From Streptomyces sp. NBC_01446 (GTDB taxonomy: Bacteria > Actinomycetota > Actinomycetes > Streptomycetales > Streptomycetaceae): a DNA stretch of 64,000 nt. The notes below the pieces were generated by a model. It was not told the origin of the DNA and made no database searches. It was given only the letters and a program-made list of their open reading frames with translations. Every line of letters starts with the position of its first letter. Position 1 is the stretch's first letter. The stretch is taken from assembly GCF_026340095.1 (NCBI RefSeq), contig NZ_JAPEPO010000001.1, positions 5,356,001 to 5,420,000 of the forward strand, given 5' to 3'. A program made the translations under genes and the position numbers. Shown here piece by piece: positions 50,684 to 59,769 of this stretch.

Positions 50684-53578
50684 ATGAGCGAGACGAATTC
50701 CGCTGCCGCTTCCGAGGTGGCCGCGCCGCACCGCTACACGGCGGCGATGGCCGCCGACATCGAGGCACGCTGGCAGGACTTCTGGGACGCCGACGGCACG
50801 TACGAGGCGCCGAACCCGAGCGGTGACCTGGCGGGCGACACCGAGGCGGACAGGGCGCTGGCCGCCAAGCCGAAGAAGTTCGTCATGGACATGTTCCCGT
50901 ACCCCTCGGGTGCGGGCCTGCACGTCGGCCACCCGCTGGGCTACATCGCCACGGACGTCTTCGCGCGCTTCCAGCGCATGAACGGGCACAACGTCCTGCA
51001 CACGCTGGGCTTCGACGCCTTCGGCCTGCCCGCCGAGCAGTACGCCGTGCAGACGGGCACCCACCCGCGCACGTCCACCGAAGCCAACATGGTCAACATG
51101 AAGTCCCAGCTGCGCCGGCTGGGCCTGGGCCACGACAAGCGCCGGTCGTTCGCCACGATCGACCCCGAGTACTACAAGTGGACCCAGTGGATCTTCGTCC
51201 AGATCTTCAACTCCTGGTACGACGACGAGGCGAAGAAGGCCCGTCCGATCGACCAGCTGATCGCGCAGTTCGAGAGCGGTGAACGCGCCGTACCGGACTC
51301 CACGCGCGCGTGGCACGAGCTGAACGCCGCCGAGCGGGCCGACGTACTGAGCGAGTACCGGCTGGCATACGCCTCCGAGGCGCCCGTCAACTGGTGCCCC
51401 GGCCTGGGCACCGTCCTGGCCAACGAGGAGGTCACCGCCGACGGCCGCTCCGAGCGCGGCAACTACCCCGTCTTCAAGGCCAAGCTGCGCCAGTGGAACA
51501 TGCGCATCACCGCCTACGCGGACCGCCTGCTGGACGACCTGGACGCCCTGGACTGGCCCGAGGCGATCAAGCTGCAGCAGCGGAACTGGATCGGCCGCTC
51601 CGAGGGCGCCCGCGTCGACTTCCCCGTCGGCGACGACGCCATCACCGTCTTCACGACCCGTCAGGACACCCTGTTCGGCGCCACGTACATGGTCCTGGCG
51701 CCCGAGCACGACCTGGTGGACCGGATCGTCCCCGCCGCCTGGCCCGAGGGCACGCACGACGTCTGGACGGGCGGCCACGCGACGCCCGCCGAGGCCGTCG
51801 CCGCCTACCGCAAGCAGGCCGCCTCGAAGTCCGACGTCGAGCGCCAGGCCGAGGCCAAGGACAAGACCGGCGTCTTCACCGGCGCGTACGCGACCAACCC
51901 GGTCAGCGGCGAGCGGGTCCCCGTCTTCATCGCCGACTACGTCCTGATGGGTTACGGCACCGGCGCGATCATGGCCGTCCCCGCCCACGACACCCGCGAC
52001 TTCGCGTTCGCGCGTGCCTTCGAGCTGCCCATGCGCTGCGTGGTGGAGCCCTCGGACGACCGCGGCACCGACACCTCCACGTGGGACGACGCGTTCGCCT
52101 CCCACGAGGCGCGGCTGGTCAACTCCGCGAGCGATGACATCTCCATCGACGGCCTGGGCGTCACCGACGCCAAGGCGCGTATGACGGAGTGGCTGGAGCG
52201 CACCGGCATCGGCCGAGGCACCGTCAACTTCCGCCTGCGCGACTGGCTGTTCAGCCGCCAGCGTTACTGGGGCGAGCCCTTCCCGATCGTCTACGACGAG
52301 GACGGCGTCGCCCACTCGCTGCCCGAGTCGATGCTGCCGCTGGAGCTGCCGGAGGTCGACGACTACAGCCCCCGCACGTTCGACCCGGACGACGCCGACA
52401 CCCAGCCCGAGACCCCGCTGTCCCGCAACGGCGACTGGGTCCACGTCACGCTGGACCTGGGCGACGGACCCAAGAAGTACCGCCGCGAGACCAACACCAT
52501 GCCCAACTGGGCGGGTTCGTGCTGGTACGAGCTGCGCTACCTGGACCCGCACAACAGCGAGAAGCTGGTCGACCCGGCCATCGAGCAGTACTGGATGGGC
52601 CCCCGTGAGGGTCAGCCGACCGGTGGCGTCGACCTGTATGTGGGCGGCGCCGAACACGCCGTCCTGCACCTGCTGTACGCCCGCTTCTGGTCGAAGGTGC
52701 TGTTCGACCTGGGCCACGTCTCGTCGGCCGAGCCGTTCCACAAGCTGTACAACCAGGGCATGATCCAGGCCTACGTGTACCGCGACAGCCGTGGTATCGC
52801 GGTGCCCGCCGCCGAGGTCGAGGAGCGCGACGGCGCGTACTACTACGAGGGCGAGAAGGTCTCCCGTCTGCTGGGCAAGATGGGCAAGTCCCTGAAGAAC
52901 GCCGTCACGCCGGACGAGATCTGCGCCGAGTACGGCGCGGACACCCTGCGCCTGTACGAGATGGCGATGGGCCCCCTGGACGTCTCGCGGCCGTGGGACA
53001 CGCGCGCCGTGGTGGGCCAGTTCCGTCTGCTGCAGCGCCTGTGGCGCAACATCGTCGACGAGGCGAGCGGCGAGGTCACCGTCGTCGACACCGAGGACTC
53101 CGCCATCGACGGGACCACGCTGCGTGCCCTGCACAAGGCGATCGACGGCGTCCGCCAGGACCTGGAGGGCATGCGGTTCAACACCGCCATCGCCAAGGTC
53201 ACCGAGCTGAACAACCACCTGACCAAGGTCGGCGGCCCGCTGTCACGCAGCGTGGCCGAGCGCCTGGTGCTGCTGGTCGCGCCGCTGGCCCCGCACATCG
53301 CGGAGGAGCTGTGGCGCAAGCTGGGCCACACCGACTCCGTCGTCCACCAGGACTTCCCCGTCGCCGACCCCGCGTACGTCGTGGACGAGTCCGTGACCTG
53401 CGTCGTGCAGATCAAGGGCAAGGTCAAGGCGCGCCTGGAGGTGTCCCCGTCGATCTCCGACGAGGAGCTGGAGAAGGTGGCCCTGGCCGACGAGCGCGTC
53501 GTCGCCGCGCTGGACGGCGCGGGCATCCGCAAGGTCATCGTGCGGGCACCGAAGCTGGTGAACATCGTTCCCGCGTGA
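50684..53578 (+). CDS. leuS: Leucyl-tRNA synthetase
   Basis: 964 residues, typical of actinobacterial LeuRS. HVGH in FPYPSGAGLHVGHPLGY near residue 80, the CP1 editing domain in the middle (TTRQDTLFGATYMVLAPEH), and KMGKS at 732-736. ATG 50684 (MSETNSAAAS) has GAGGA just upstream; a TTG three codons earlier is possible. Preceded by the leucine attenuator, followed by a strong terminator. Confidence 0.98.
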   Translation: MSETNSAAASEVAAPHRYTAAMAADIEARWQDFWDADGTYEAPNPSGDLAGDTEADRALAAKPKKFVMDMFPYPSGAGLHVGHPLGYIATDVFARFQRMNGHNVLHTLGFDAFGLPAEQYAVQTGTHPRTSTEANMVNMKSQLRRLGLGHDKRRSFATIDPEYYKWTQWIFVQIFNSWYDDEAKKARPIDQLIAQFESGERAVPDSTRAWHELNAAERADVLSEYRLAYASEAPVNWCPGLGTVLANEEVTADGRSERGNYPVFKAKLRQWNMRITAYADRLLDDLDALDWPEAIKLQQRNWIGRSEGARVDFPVGDDAITVFTTRQDTLFGATYMVLAPEHDLVDRIVPAAWPEGTHDVWTGGHATPAEAVAAYRKQAASKSDVERQAEAKDKTGVFTGAYATNPVSGERVPVFIADYVLMGYGTGAIMAVPAHDTRDFAFARAFELPMRCVVEPSDDRGTDTSTWDDAFASHEARLVNSASDDISIDGLGVTDAKARMTEWLERTGIGRGTVNFRLRDWLFSRQRYWGEPFPIVYDEDGVAHSLPESMLPLELPEVDDYSPRTFDPDDADTQPETPLSRNGDWVHVTLDLGDGPKKYRRETNTMPNWAGSCWYELRYLDPHNSEKLVDPAIEQYWMGPREGQPTGGVDLYVGGAEHAVLHLLYARFWSKVLFDLGHVSSAEPFHKLYNQGMIQAYVYRDSRGIAVPAAEVEERDGAYYYEGEKVSRLLGKMGKSLKNAVTPDEICAEYGADTLRLYEMAMGPLDVSRPWDTRAVVGQFRLLQRLWRNIVDEASGEVTVVDTEDSAIDGTTLRALHKAIDGVRQDLEGMRFNTAIAKVTELNNHLTKVGGPLSRSVAERLVLLVAPLAPHIAEELWRKLGHTDSVVHQDFPVADPAYVVDESVTCVVQIKGKVKARLEVSPSISDEELEKVALADERVVAALDGAGIRKVIVRAPKLVNIVPA

Positions 53579-53658
53579 GCGGGGACATCGGCCTCGCGTG
53601 AGCGGTGGCCGGTGCTGGGCGACCACTTCGTTCAGCCGGATCAGGGTTGTTCCCTACG

Positions 53659-53699
53659 GGCAGGTTGGGGGTTCCGCTGGAACCTCCGGCCTGCCTTTT
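53659..53699 (+). terminator. leuS terminator
   Basis: A 17-bp stem (GGCAGGTTGGGGGTTCC with GGAACCTCCGGCCTGCC, three G-U pairs), loop GCT, then TTTT. Confidence 0.9.
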
Positions 53700-53752
53700 C
53701 CGTTTACGGTGGAAGAGGCGGACGGACCGCCGACCTTGTCGGGAGGAGCGTC

Positions 53753-54499
53753 ATGGGAGAGGCCGTGATCGCGATCGTGGCGCTCATGTTCGTACTGTTC
53801 CTGGCCCTGGGCGCGTACGTGACGGTGAAGGCCGTCGGCGCCGCCAAGCGGGGAGTGGACCGCACGGTCGCGCAGGCCCGCCGGTCCGTCGAGGACACGA
53901 CGCTCAAGGCGCGGACCTTCGTGCAGCCGGGCGCGGCCGGCGAGCTCGCGCAACTGCGGCTCAAGCTGCGTACGTCGATGAGGTCCACGCAGGACGCGCT
54001 CCACGCGCGCGTGGCCGAGGACGCCTCGCTCAAGGAGTCGCTGGACCTCTTCGGCAGGCTCAGCGTGCACGGGCACGAGCTGGACGACGACCTCAAGCGT
54101 CTTGAGACCGAGCCGGACAGGGCGCATCTCGCCGAGCTCCTGCCCGACCTGCGCAAGCGGACGGAGCAGATCACCGCGTCGGCCGACTCCCTGCGCCGGG
54201 CGGCCAGGGACCGTGCCCACCGGATCGCCGATGACGACCTGGAATCCCTGAGCGCCCAGATCGACATCGAGGCGGGCGCACTGCGGCACTGGACGACCGA
54301 ACCGTCGCCCGAGCCCGCGCAGACGCCGCACTCGTGGCCCGAGGCATCGGCCCCGGAGCGCCCTGCCGCGCATCAGACCTGGCCAGGGACTCCGCAGGGC
54401 GGACAGGCCGAGGCGCCCGACCGGCCCGCGCTCTCACCCACCGACCCGCGCCCGGCCTATCCTTGGCAGAAGAAAGCCCGCCCGGAGAGCACGACTTGA
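53753..54499 (+). CDS. Membrane-anchored coiled-coil protein
   Basis: 248 residues from ATG 53753 with GGGAGGAG upstream. N-terminal helix at about 4-26 (VIAIVALMFVLFLALGAYVTV), then a long amphipathic helical region (about 55-180; LAQLRLKLRTSMRSTQDALH, DDDLKRLETEPDRAHLAELL) and a Pro-rich tail. Unknown function; the form resembles small scaffold or phage-shock-like proteins, but I see no family signature. Confidence 0.82.
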   Translation: MGEAVIAIVALMFVLFLALGAYVTVKAVGAAKRGVDRTVAQARRSVEDTTLKARTFVQPGAAGELAQLRLKLRTSMRSTQDALHARVAEDASLKESLDLFGRLSVHGHELDDDLKRLETEPDRAHLAELLPDLRKRTEQITASADSLRRAARDRAHRIADDDLESLSAQIDIEAGALRHWTTEPSPEPAQTPHSWPEASAPERPAAHQTWPGTPQGGQAEAPDRPALSPTDPRPAYPWQKKARPESTT

Positions 54500-54549
54500 C
54501 GTGTGACCGGGCCACCGGGGCCGGGCTGCCGTCCACCGGCCCGGGCAGG

Positions 54550-54555
54550 TAATCT
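54550..54555 (+). promoter_or_regulatory. -10 box of a leaderless degV promoter
   Basis: TAATCT ends 7 nt before ATG 54563; no SD. Confidence 0.5.
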
Positions 54556-54562
54556 CCAGCTC

Positions 54563-55408
54563 ATGTCCCGCCATGTCGCGATCGTCACGGATTCAACGGC
54601 CTACCTGCCGCAGCGGACGATGGAGCGCCACGGCATCATCGCGGTCCCCCTGACCGTGGTCCTTGGCGACCGGGCCCTCGAAGAGGGCGCCGAGATCTCC
54701 ACCCGCTCACTCGCCGAAGCCCTGCAGAAGCGCCGGCCGGTGACCACGTCCCGGCCCAGCCCCGAGATCTTCGCCGCCACCTATCGCAAGCTGGCCGAAG
54801 AGGGCGCCACCAGCGTCGTCTCGCTCCATCTGTCGTCCGAACTCTCCGGCACCTACGACGCCGCGGTACTCGCCGCGCGCGAGGCGCCGGTGCCGGTCAG
54901 AGTCGTGGACACCGGCATGGTCGCGATGGCCCTCGGATTCTGCGCGCTCACCGCCGCCGAGGTGGCCCACGGCGGCGGCACGGTCGACGAGGCCGTGACC
55001 GCGGCGGAGAAGCGGGCCGCCGCCACGTCCGCGTACTTCTACGTCGACACCCTGGACTACCTCCGCCGCGGTGGCCGTATCGGCGCAGCCCAGGCCCTGC
55101 TCGGCTCGGCGCTCGCCGTGAAACCGCTGTTGCAGCTCGAAGGCGGTCGTATCGAACTGCTGGAAAAAGTGCGCACGTCGTCGAAGGCGATCGCCCGGCT
55201 CCAGGAGATCGTCGCCGAGCGCGCGGGAACGAGCGAGGTCGACATCGCGGTGCACCATCTCGCCGCGCCGGACAGGGCGGCGACGTTCGCGGACCGGCTG
55301 CGGGAGCGGGTGCCGGGGCTCATGGACCTTCATGTCAGCGAGGTCGGCGCGGTGATCGGGGCGCACACGGGGCCGGGGTTGCTGGGGGCGGTTGTTTCGC
55401 CTCGGTGA
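54563..55408 (+). CDS. DegV family fatty-acid binding protein
   Basis: 281 residues, two-domain DegV fold: VAIVTDSTAYLPQRTM at the start, TSRPSPEIF, VVSLHLSSELSGTYDAA and the ATSAYFYVDTLDYLRRGGRI motif. Family members bind a fatty acid and, as FakB, feed fatty-acid kinase; no kinase gene is nearby. The start is set by the leaderless promoter. Confidence 0.93.
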   Translation: MSRHVAIVTDSTAYLPQRTMERHGIIAVPLTVVLGDRALEEGAEISTRSLAEALQKRRPVTTSRPSPEIFAATYRKLAEEGATSVVSLHLSSELSGTYDAAVLAAREAPVPVRVVDTGMVAMALGFCALTAAEVAHGGGTVDEAVTAAEKRAAATSAYFYVDTLDYLRRGGRIGAAQALLGSALAVKPLLQLEGGRIELLEKVRTSSKAIARLQEIVAERAGTSEVDIAVHHLAAPDRAATFADRLRERVPGLMDLHVSEVGAVIGAHTGPGLLGAVVSPR

Positions 55409-55425
55409 GGCGCAGTGCCGGTGCA

Positions 55426-55449
55426 GTGCCTGGTGCGGTGCCTGGTGCG
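55426..55449 (+). repeat. 12-bp tandem repeat
   Basis: GTGCCTGGTGCG twice in tandem, followed by further GTGCG units, in the gap between degV and comEA. Confidence 0.8.
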
Positions 55450-55575
55450 GTGCGGTGCTCTGAGCCGGGGGCGTGGTCCGTGACCTGGGCTGCGCTTGTG
55501 GGTGACGGAGTTATCCACAACTGCCGGGTTGTCCCCGGGAATTGAGCAAGATCACCGCGGCTTCGGCGGAGTGCC

Positions 55576-55581
55576 TAGCGT
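55576..55581 (+). promoter_or_regulatory. -10 box of a leaderless comEA promoter
   Basis: TAGCGT ends 7 nt before ATG 55589. Confidence 0.45.
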
Positions 55582-55588
55582 TCGTGGC

Positions 55589-56881
55589 ATGGCACTTGGA
55601 TCAGCACTTTCAGGGACATCTGTACGTTCAGAGACATCGGTACGTTCAGAGGCGCCGGACGCGGCCGCGGGGGATGTGGCGTCGGGGGCGGCGTCGGGGA
55701 CGTGGCAGCGGCGTAGGCGGGTGCGGCGGCACTATCGGCAGGCGTCGGCCGAGGCGTTGAGGTTGCGGGCGGAGGCGTTGTTCGCCGAGGGGCGGGGCGG
55801 GCCGCCGGGCTTATCGGGTTTGTCTGGTGCCCCGAGCCTCTCGCCCGGTCCGCCCGGTCCGCCCGGTCCGCCCGGTCGGCCGGGTGTGCCGAGTCCGCCT
55901 GATCCGGCCGAGTGGGTGCCGCCGGTGCGTCCGCCTCTTCCACCGTGGGCCGGGACAGTCTCATCACGTCCGCCGCGGTGGGCTCGGGCCGATGCCGATG
56001 CCGATGCCGATGCCGACGAGGGCGGGGCCGGGGTGGGGGCGGCACCGGGGGAGTTCAGGGAGGAGTGGGACGGTCCGGCGGGCGAGGCGGGGAGGGATAC
56101 GGCCTCGTGGCGGGAGCGGGCTGGGCTTGCCGTGAGGGAGCGGCTGCCGCTGTGGATGCAGACGCGGTGCGGGCTGGAGCGGCGGAGCGTGATCGCTCTG
56201 GTCGTGGTCCTGGTCGCGGCGGCGGGCTTCGCCGTGCACCACTTCTGGACCGGACGGGCTCAGCCGGTGAGCGTGCCCGAGGTGGTCCGATCGACGGCGC
56301 CCGAGGAGGCGGCGGGTTCGTCCGCCGCCGGTCAGGAGCCGGGCACCGGGCCGTCGGTACCCGCCCCGGCCGGGGTGTCGGCTGCGGGCAGTACGAATGG
56401 GGCGGCCGGGGCGTCGGGGGCGGGGATCGTCGTGGACGTCAGCGGGAAGGTGCGGAGTCCCGGGATCCATCGGCTGCCGGCCGGATCCAGGGTCGCCGAC
56501 GCGTTGCGCGCCGCCGGAGGGATCCGCCCGGGCGTGGACCCCACGGGAATCAACCGGGCACGACTGCTGGCGGACGGCGAGCAGGTGGTCGTGGGCGTAC
56601 CGGCGGCCCCGGGAGGGATCGGTTCGGGGGGTTCTGCGGGTGCGGCGGGTTCTGCCGGGACCGGGCCCGGAACCGGGGCCGCGGCTGCGGGGCCGATCGG
56701 GCTCAACACCGCTACCGCAGAGCAACTCGACACATTGCCGGGCGTCGGCCCCGTGCTGGCCCAGCACATCATCGACTACCGCACCGAGCACGGAGGGTTC
56801 CGTTCCGTCGACGAGCTGCGCGAGGTCAACGGCATCGGCGACCGTCGCTTCTCCGACCTCCAGAATCTCGTACGGCCATGA
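55589..56881 (+). CDS. comEA: ComEA-like DNA-binding membrane protein
   Basis: 430 residues. Residues 1-195 are cytoplasmic and low-complexity: a TSVRSE tandem, Arg-rich QRRRRVRRHYR, a collagen-like Pro/Gly run and an Asp-Ala repeat. One transmembrane helix at about 200-219, then an external SLBB domain (279-337) and the helix-hairpin-helix DNA-binding domain (371-428, GLNTATAEQLDTLPGVGPV). Standard ComEA is about 200 residues; the long cytoplasmic part is the extra. Codon 75 is TTA (55811-55813), the codon read by the bldA tRNA. The stop overlaps the comEC start (ATGA). Confidence 0.9.
   Translation: MALGSALSGTSVRSETSVRSEAPDAAAGDVASGAASGTWQRRRRVRRHYRQASAEALRLRAEALFAEGRGGPPGLSGLSGAPSLSPGPPGPPGPPGRPGVPSPPDPAEWVPPVRPPLPPWAGTVSSRPPRWARADADADADADEGGAGVGAAPGEFREEWDGPAGEAGRDTASWRERAGLAVRERLPLWMQTRCGLERRSVIALVVVLVAAAGFAVHHFWTGRAQPVSVPEVVRSTAPEEAAGSSAAGQEPGTGPSVPAPAGVSAAGSTNGAAGASGAGIVVDVSGKVRSPGIHRLPAGSRVADALRAAGGIRPGVDPTGINRARLLADGEQVVVGVPAAPGGIGSGGSAGAAGSAGTGPGTGAAAAGPIGLNTATAEQLDTLPGVGPVLAQHIIDYRTEHGGFRSVDELREVNGIGDRRFSDLQNLVRP
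55988..56017 (+). repeat. GCCGAT hexanucleotide repeat in comEA
   Basis: Four GCCGAT units plus GCCGAC, encoding alternating Ala-Asp. About 130 bp upstream, CGGTCCGCC-type 9-mers repeat four times (Pro/Gly run). Confidence 0.9.
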
Positions 56882-59547
56882 GGAACAAGGGAGTCGCACC
56901 GGGCTCGGACTCTTCCTTGGGCGACTCGAACCCTCGGCAGGAGGGTCCGGCAGACCTCCGTCTCGTCCCTCCGGCACTCGCGGCATGGGCCACGGCAGCG
57001 GTGACCCTGGATGCTCCGGCGGTCCGGGTGACGGCTCTGGCGCTGACCTGCGCGGCGGTGGCCGGAGCGTTGTTACTGGGAGGAGCGACGCGGGGGCGGC
57101 ATGAAAGGATGGAGCCACACCGTCCGCCACTACAGCCCACGCCCCCGGAATTACGGTCACCACCACCCCGCCCTCCCCGCAGAGTGTTCTCGCTCTGGCC
57201 CCGTATGTCCGTGGCCGCCGTGCTGCTGTGCGTTGCCGCGTCCGCGGCCTCGGCCGCCTTGCACGGCGCGGATCTGACACGCGGGCCCGTTCCCGGGCTT
57301 GCCCGGCAATTCGCCCGGGTGACGGTCGGGTTGGAGGTGACGGCCGACCCGCGGCTGACGCGCCCCCGCGTGAAGGGGGACCACCCGGCTCCCTCCTCCG
57401 TCGTCATCGCCGCCGATGTGCTGAAAGTCGGCGCGCAGGGCGGGTCCTCGGGCGGTGCCGGGACGCGGGTGCGTACACCGGTCCTGGTCCTCGTCGACGT
57501 GGACCGCGCCGCCGCGGGGAGGACGCCGTGGCTGTCGCTCCTGCCCAGTACGCGGCTGGTCGCACACGGAGGGCTGGCACCCGCGTCGGCCGGCGGAGGC
57601 CGGGTCGCGGCCCTGCTCCGCATCGGGCGGGACGAGAGCCTGCGGGTCGTCGGCGCGCCCTCCACGGCTCAGCGGTTCGCGGGGAAGCTGAGGGGTGGGC
57701 TGCGGGAGGCGACCGAGGGGCTCCCGGGGGATGCGCGCGCGTTGCTTCCCGGGCTGGTCGTCGGGGACACCTCACGTGTCCCGCCCGAGCTGCACGAGGC
57801 GTTCGAGGCCACTGACCTGGTGCACTTGATGGCGGTCAGCGGGGCGAACTTCACGATCCTGCTCGCTCTGCTCATCGGCCCGCCCGGCACCGCGCACCGG
57901 TCCGAGCGCCGTGGCCTCGCGCCGAGGCTGGGGATCCCGCTTCGGGCAACGGCCGTGCTCGGCGGCGCGCTCACGCTCGGCTTCGTCATCGTGTGCAGAC
58001 CGGAGCCGAGCGTGCTCAGGGCGGCGGCCTGCGGGTCCGTCGCACTGCTTGCCATCGGCACCGGGCGACGCAGGTCCCTGATCCCGGCCCTGGCCACCGT
58101 CGTACTGCTGCTGGTGCTGTACGACCCCTGGCTGGCCCGGAGTTACGGGTTTCTGCTGTCCGTCCTGGCCACGGGTGCGCTGCTGACCCTGGCACCGCGC
58201 TGGAGTGCGGCACTGCGACGGCGCAGGTGTCCGCCGCGACTGGCGGAGGCCCTCGCCGCGGCCGGCGCGGCGCAGGCAGTGTGCGCGCCGGTGGTCGCGG
58301 TCATCGCCTCACGGGTGAGTCTGGTGGCGGTGCCCTGCAATCTGCTCGCGGAGTTCGCGGTCGCGCCGGCGACGGTGCTGGGGTTCGCCGCGCTGGCCGC
58401 CGCGCCGCTGGCGATGCCGGTCGCGAAGGCCTTTGCCTGGTGCGCGAGCTGGCCCGCCGGATGGATCGCGGAAATCGCACGCGCGGGGGCCGCACTGCCC
58501 GGCGGAGGCGTGGACTGGCCCGGTGGCCCGAGTGGCGGGCTGCTGCTCGCCGTCGTCACTCTGTGCGTGGTCCTCGTGGGCCGTCAGGTGCTCAAGTCTG
58601 CGTGGGCCATGGGGGTATGTGTGCTGCTCCTGGTTCTCGTGATCACGCAGCCGAGGCCCTTGACCCGGGTGATCACGGGGTGGCCCCCGCCGGGGTGGCG
58701 GATGGTGATGTGCGATGTGGGGCAGGGCGACGCGCTGGTGCTCGCGGCGGGCGCGGGGGCCGGGGTGGTGGTCGACGCGGGGCCGGATCCGGTGCTGGTC
58801 GACCGCTGTCTGCGCTCGCTCGGGATCACCCGGGTCCCGCTCGTCCTGCTGACCCACTTCCACGCGGATCACGTCGCGGGTCTGCCCGGGGTGCTGCGGG
58901 GGCGCGAGGTGGGGGCGATCGAGACGACGGGGTTCGACGAGCCGCCTGAACAGGTGCGTTTTGTCAGGGGGTTGGCGGAGGCGCGGCACATCACGATGAC
59001 CCGGGCCGCCGCGGGGGAGCAGCGGCGGACGGGCCGGCTCGCATGGCAGGTACTGTGGCCGCCGCCGCGACCCGCCCCGGACCCGGACGGCCCGAACGAC
59101 GCGAGCGTCACGCTGCTGGTCCGCACCGCGGGCCTCACCCTGTTGCTCATGGGCGACCTCGAACCACCGGCGCAGCGCGCCCTGTTGAGATCCCCCGCGG
59201 CGGCGGCCCTGCCGGCCGTGGACGTTCTCAAGGTCGCCCACCACGGCTCGGCCTACCAGGATCCGGTATTCCTGCGCCGGGTCGCGCCCCGGCTTGCTCT
59301 GATCTCTTGCGGCGAGAACAACCAGTATGGACACCCGTCGGCGCGTACGGTCGCGGAGTTGCGGGCCGGGGGAGCGGCGGTCCTCCGGACGGACCGGGAC
59401 GGGGCGTTGGCGGTCACCGGGTCCGGGCGGGACGGATCCGGGAAGGCCAGATCCGGGCAGGACGGATCCGGGGCAGCGGCCCGTTCCGGGGAGGGGAAGG
59501 GGGAGCGGGAGGGCGAGGGGCTCGGTGTCGTGGCGGTCGGGTCATGA
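56878..59547 (+). CDS. comEC: ComEC/Rec2-type DNA channel protein
   Basis: 889 residues from ATG 56878, overlapping the comEA stop. N-terminal helices and a DUF4131 region, the competence membrane core (LVHLMAVSGANFTILLALL onward), and a C-terminal metallo-beta-lactamase domain with the full metal motif LLTHFHADHVAGL and VAHHGSAYQDP. The last 50 residues are a Gly/Ser/Arg repeat tail. In transformable bacteria it conducts DNA; Streptomyces are not known to be naturally competent, so its role is open. Confidence 0.93.
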   Translation: MRNKGVAPGSDSSLGDSNPRQEGPADLRLVPPALAAWATAAVTLDAPAVRVTALALTCAAVAGALLLGGATRGRHERMEPHRPPLQPTPPELRSPPPRPPRRVFSLWPRMSVAAVLLCVAASAASAALHGADLTRGPVPGLARQFARVTVGLEVTADPRLTRPRVKGDHPAPSSVVIAADVLKVGAQGGSSGGAGTRVRTPVLVLVDVDRAAAGRTPWLSLLPSTRLVAHGGLAPASAGGGRVAALLRIGRDESLRVVGAPSTAQRFAGKLRGGLREATEGLPGDARALLPGLVVGDTSRVPPELHEAFEATDLVHLMAVSGANFTILLALLIGPPGTAHRSERRGLAPRLGIPLRATAVLGGALTLGFVIVCRPEPSVLRAAACGSVALLAIGTGRRRSLIPALATVVLLLVLYDPWLARSYGFLLSVLATGALLTLAPRWSAALRRRRCPPRLAEALAAAGAAQAVCAPVVAVIASRVSLVAVPCNLLAEFAVAPATVLGFAALAAAPLAMPVAKAFAWCASWPAGWIAEIARAGAALPGGGVDWPGGPSGGLLLAVVTLCVVLVGRQVLKSAWAMGVCVLLLVLVITQPRPLTRVITGWPPPGWRMVMCDVGQGDALVLAAGAGAGVVVDAGPDPVLVDRCLRSLGITRVPLVLLTHFHADHVAGLPGVLRGREVGAIETTGFDEPPEQVRFVRGLAEARHITMTRAAAGEQRRTGRLAWQVLWPPPRPAPDPDGPNDASVTLLVRTAGLTLLLMGDLEPPAQRALLRSPAAAALPAVDVLKVAHHGSAYQDPVFLRRVAPRLALISCGENNQYGHPSARTVAELRAGGAAVLRTDRDGALAVTGSGRDGSGKARSGQDGSGAAARSGEGKGEREGEGLGVVAVGS

Positions 59548-59769
59548 CGGGCGCCACGCGCCCGAGCCGGACGCACTGTTACCGGTTGGTAGAAATACCT
59601 CCGAGTTGGCGAAACAGTAAGTGGAATGACCAAGTCAGGCATCTCTGTGCAGGGGGTAACAGTCCCTGGCATTCCCGCGATGTGGGCCCGTGTTGCCTCG
59701 AATGCCACAACGGTGGTCGAATGCATCTTCGTTGATGGTGGTGTCAAGCTTCACTGGGGTGTCTCGCAC

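Noticed and set aside
59626..59769. Upstream extension of the YceI gene
   Set aside because: The stretch has lower G+C and no third-position bias; it reads as promoter region.
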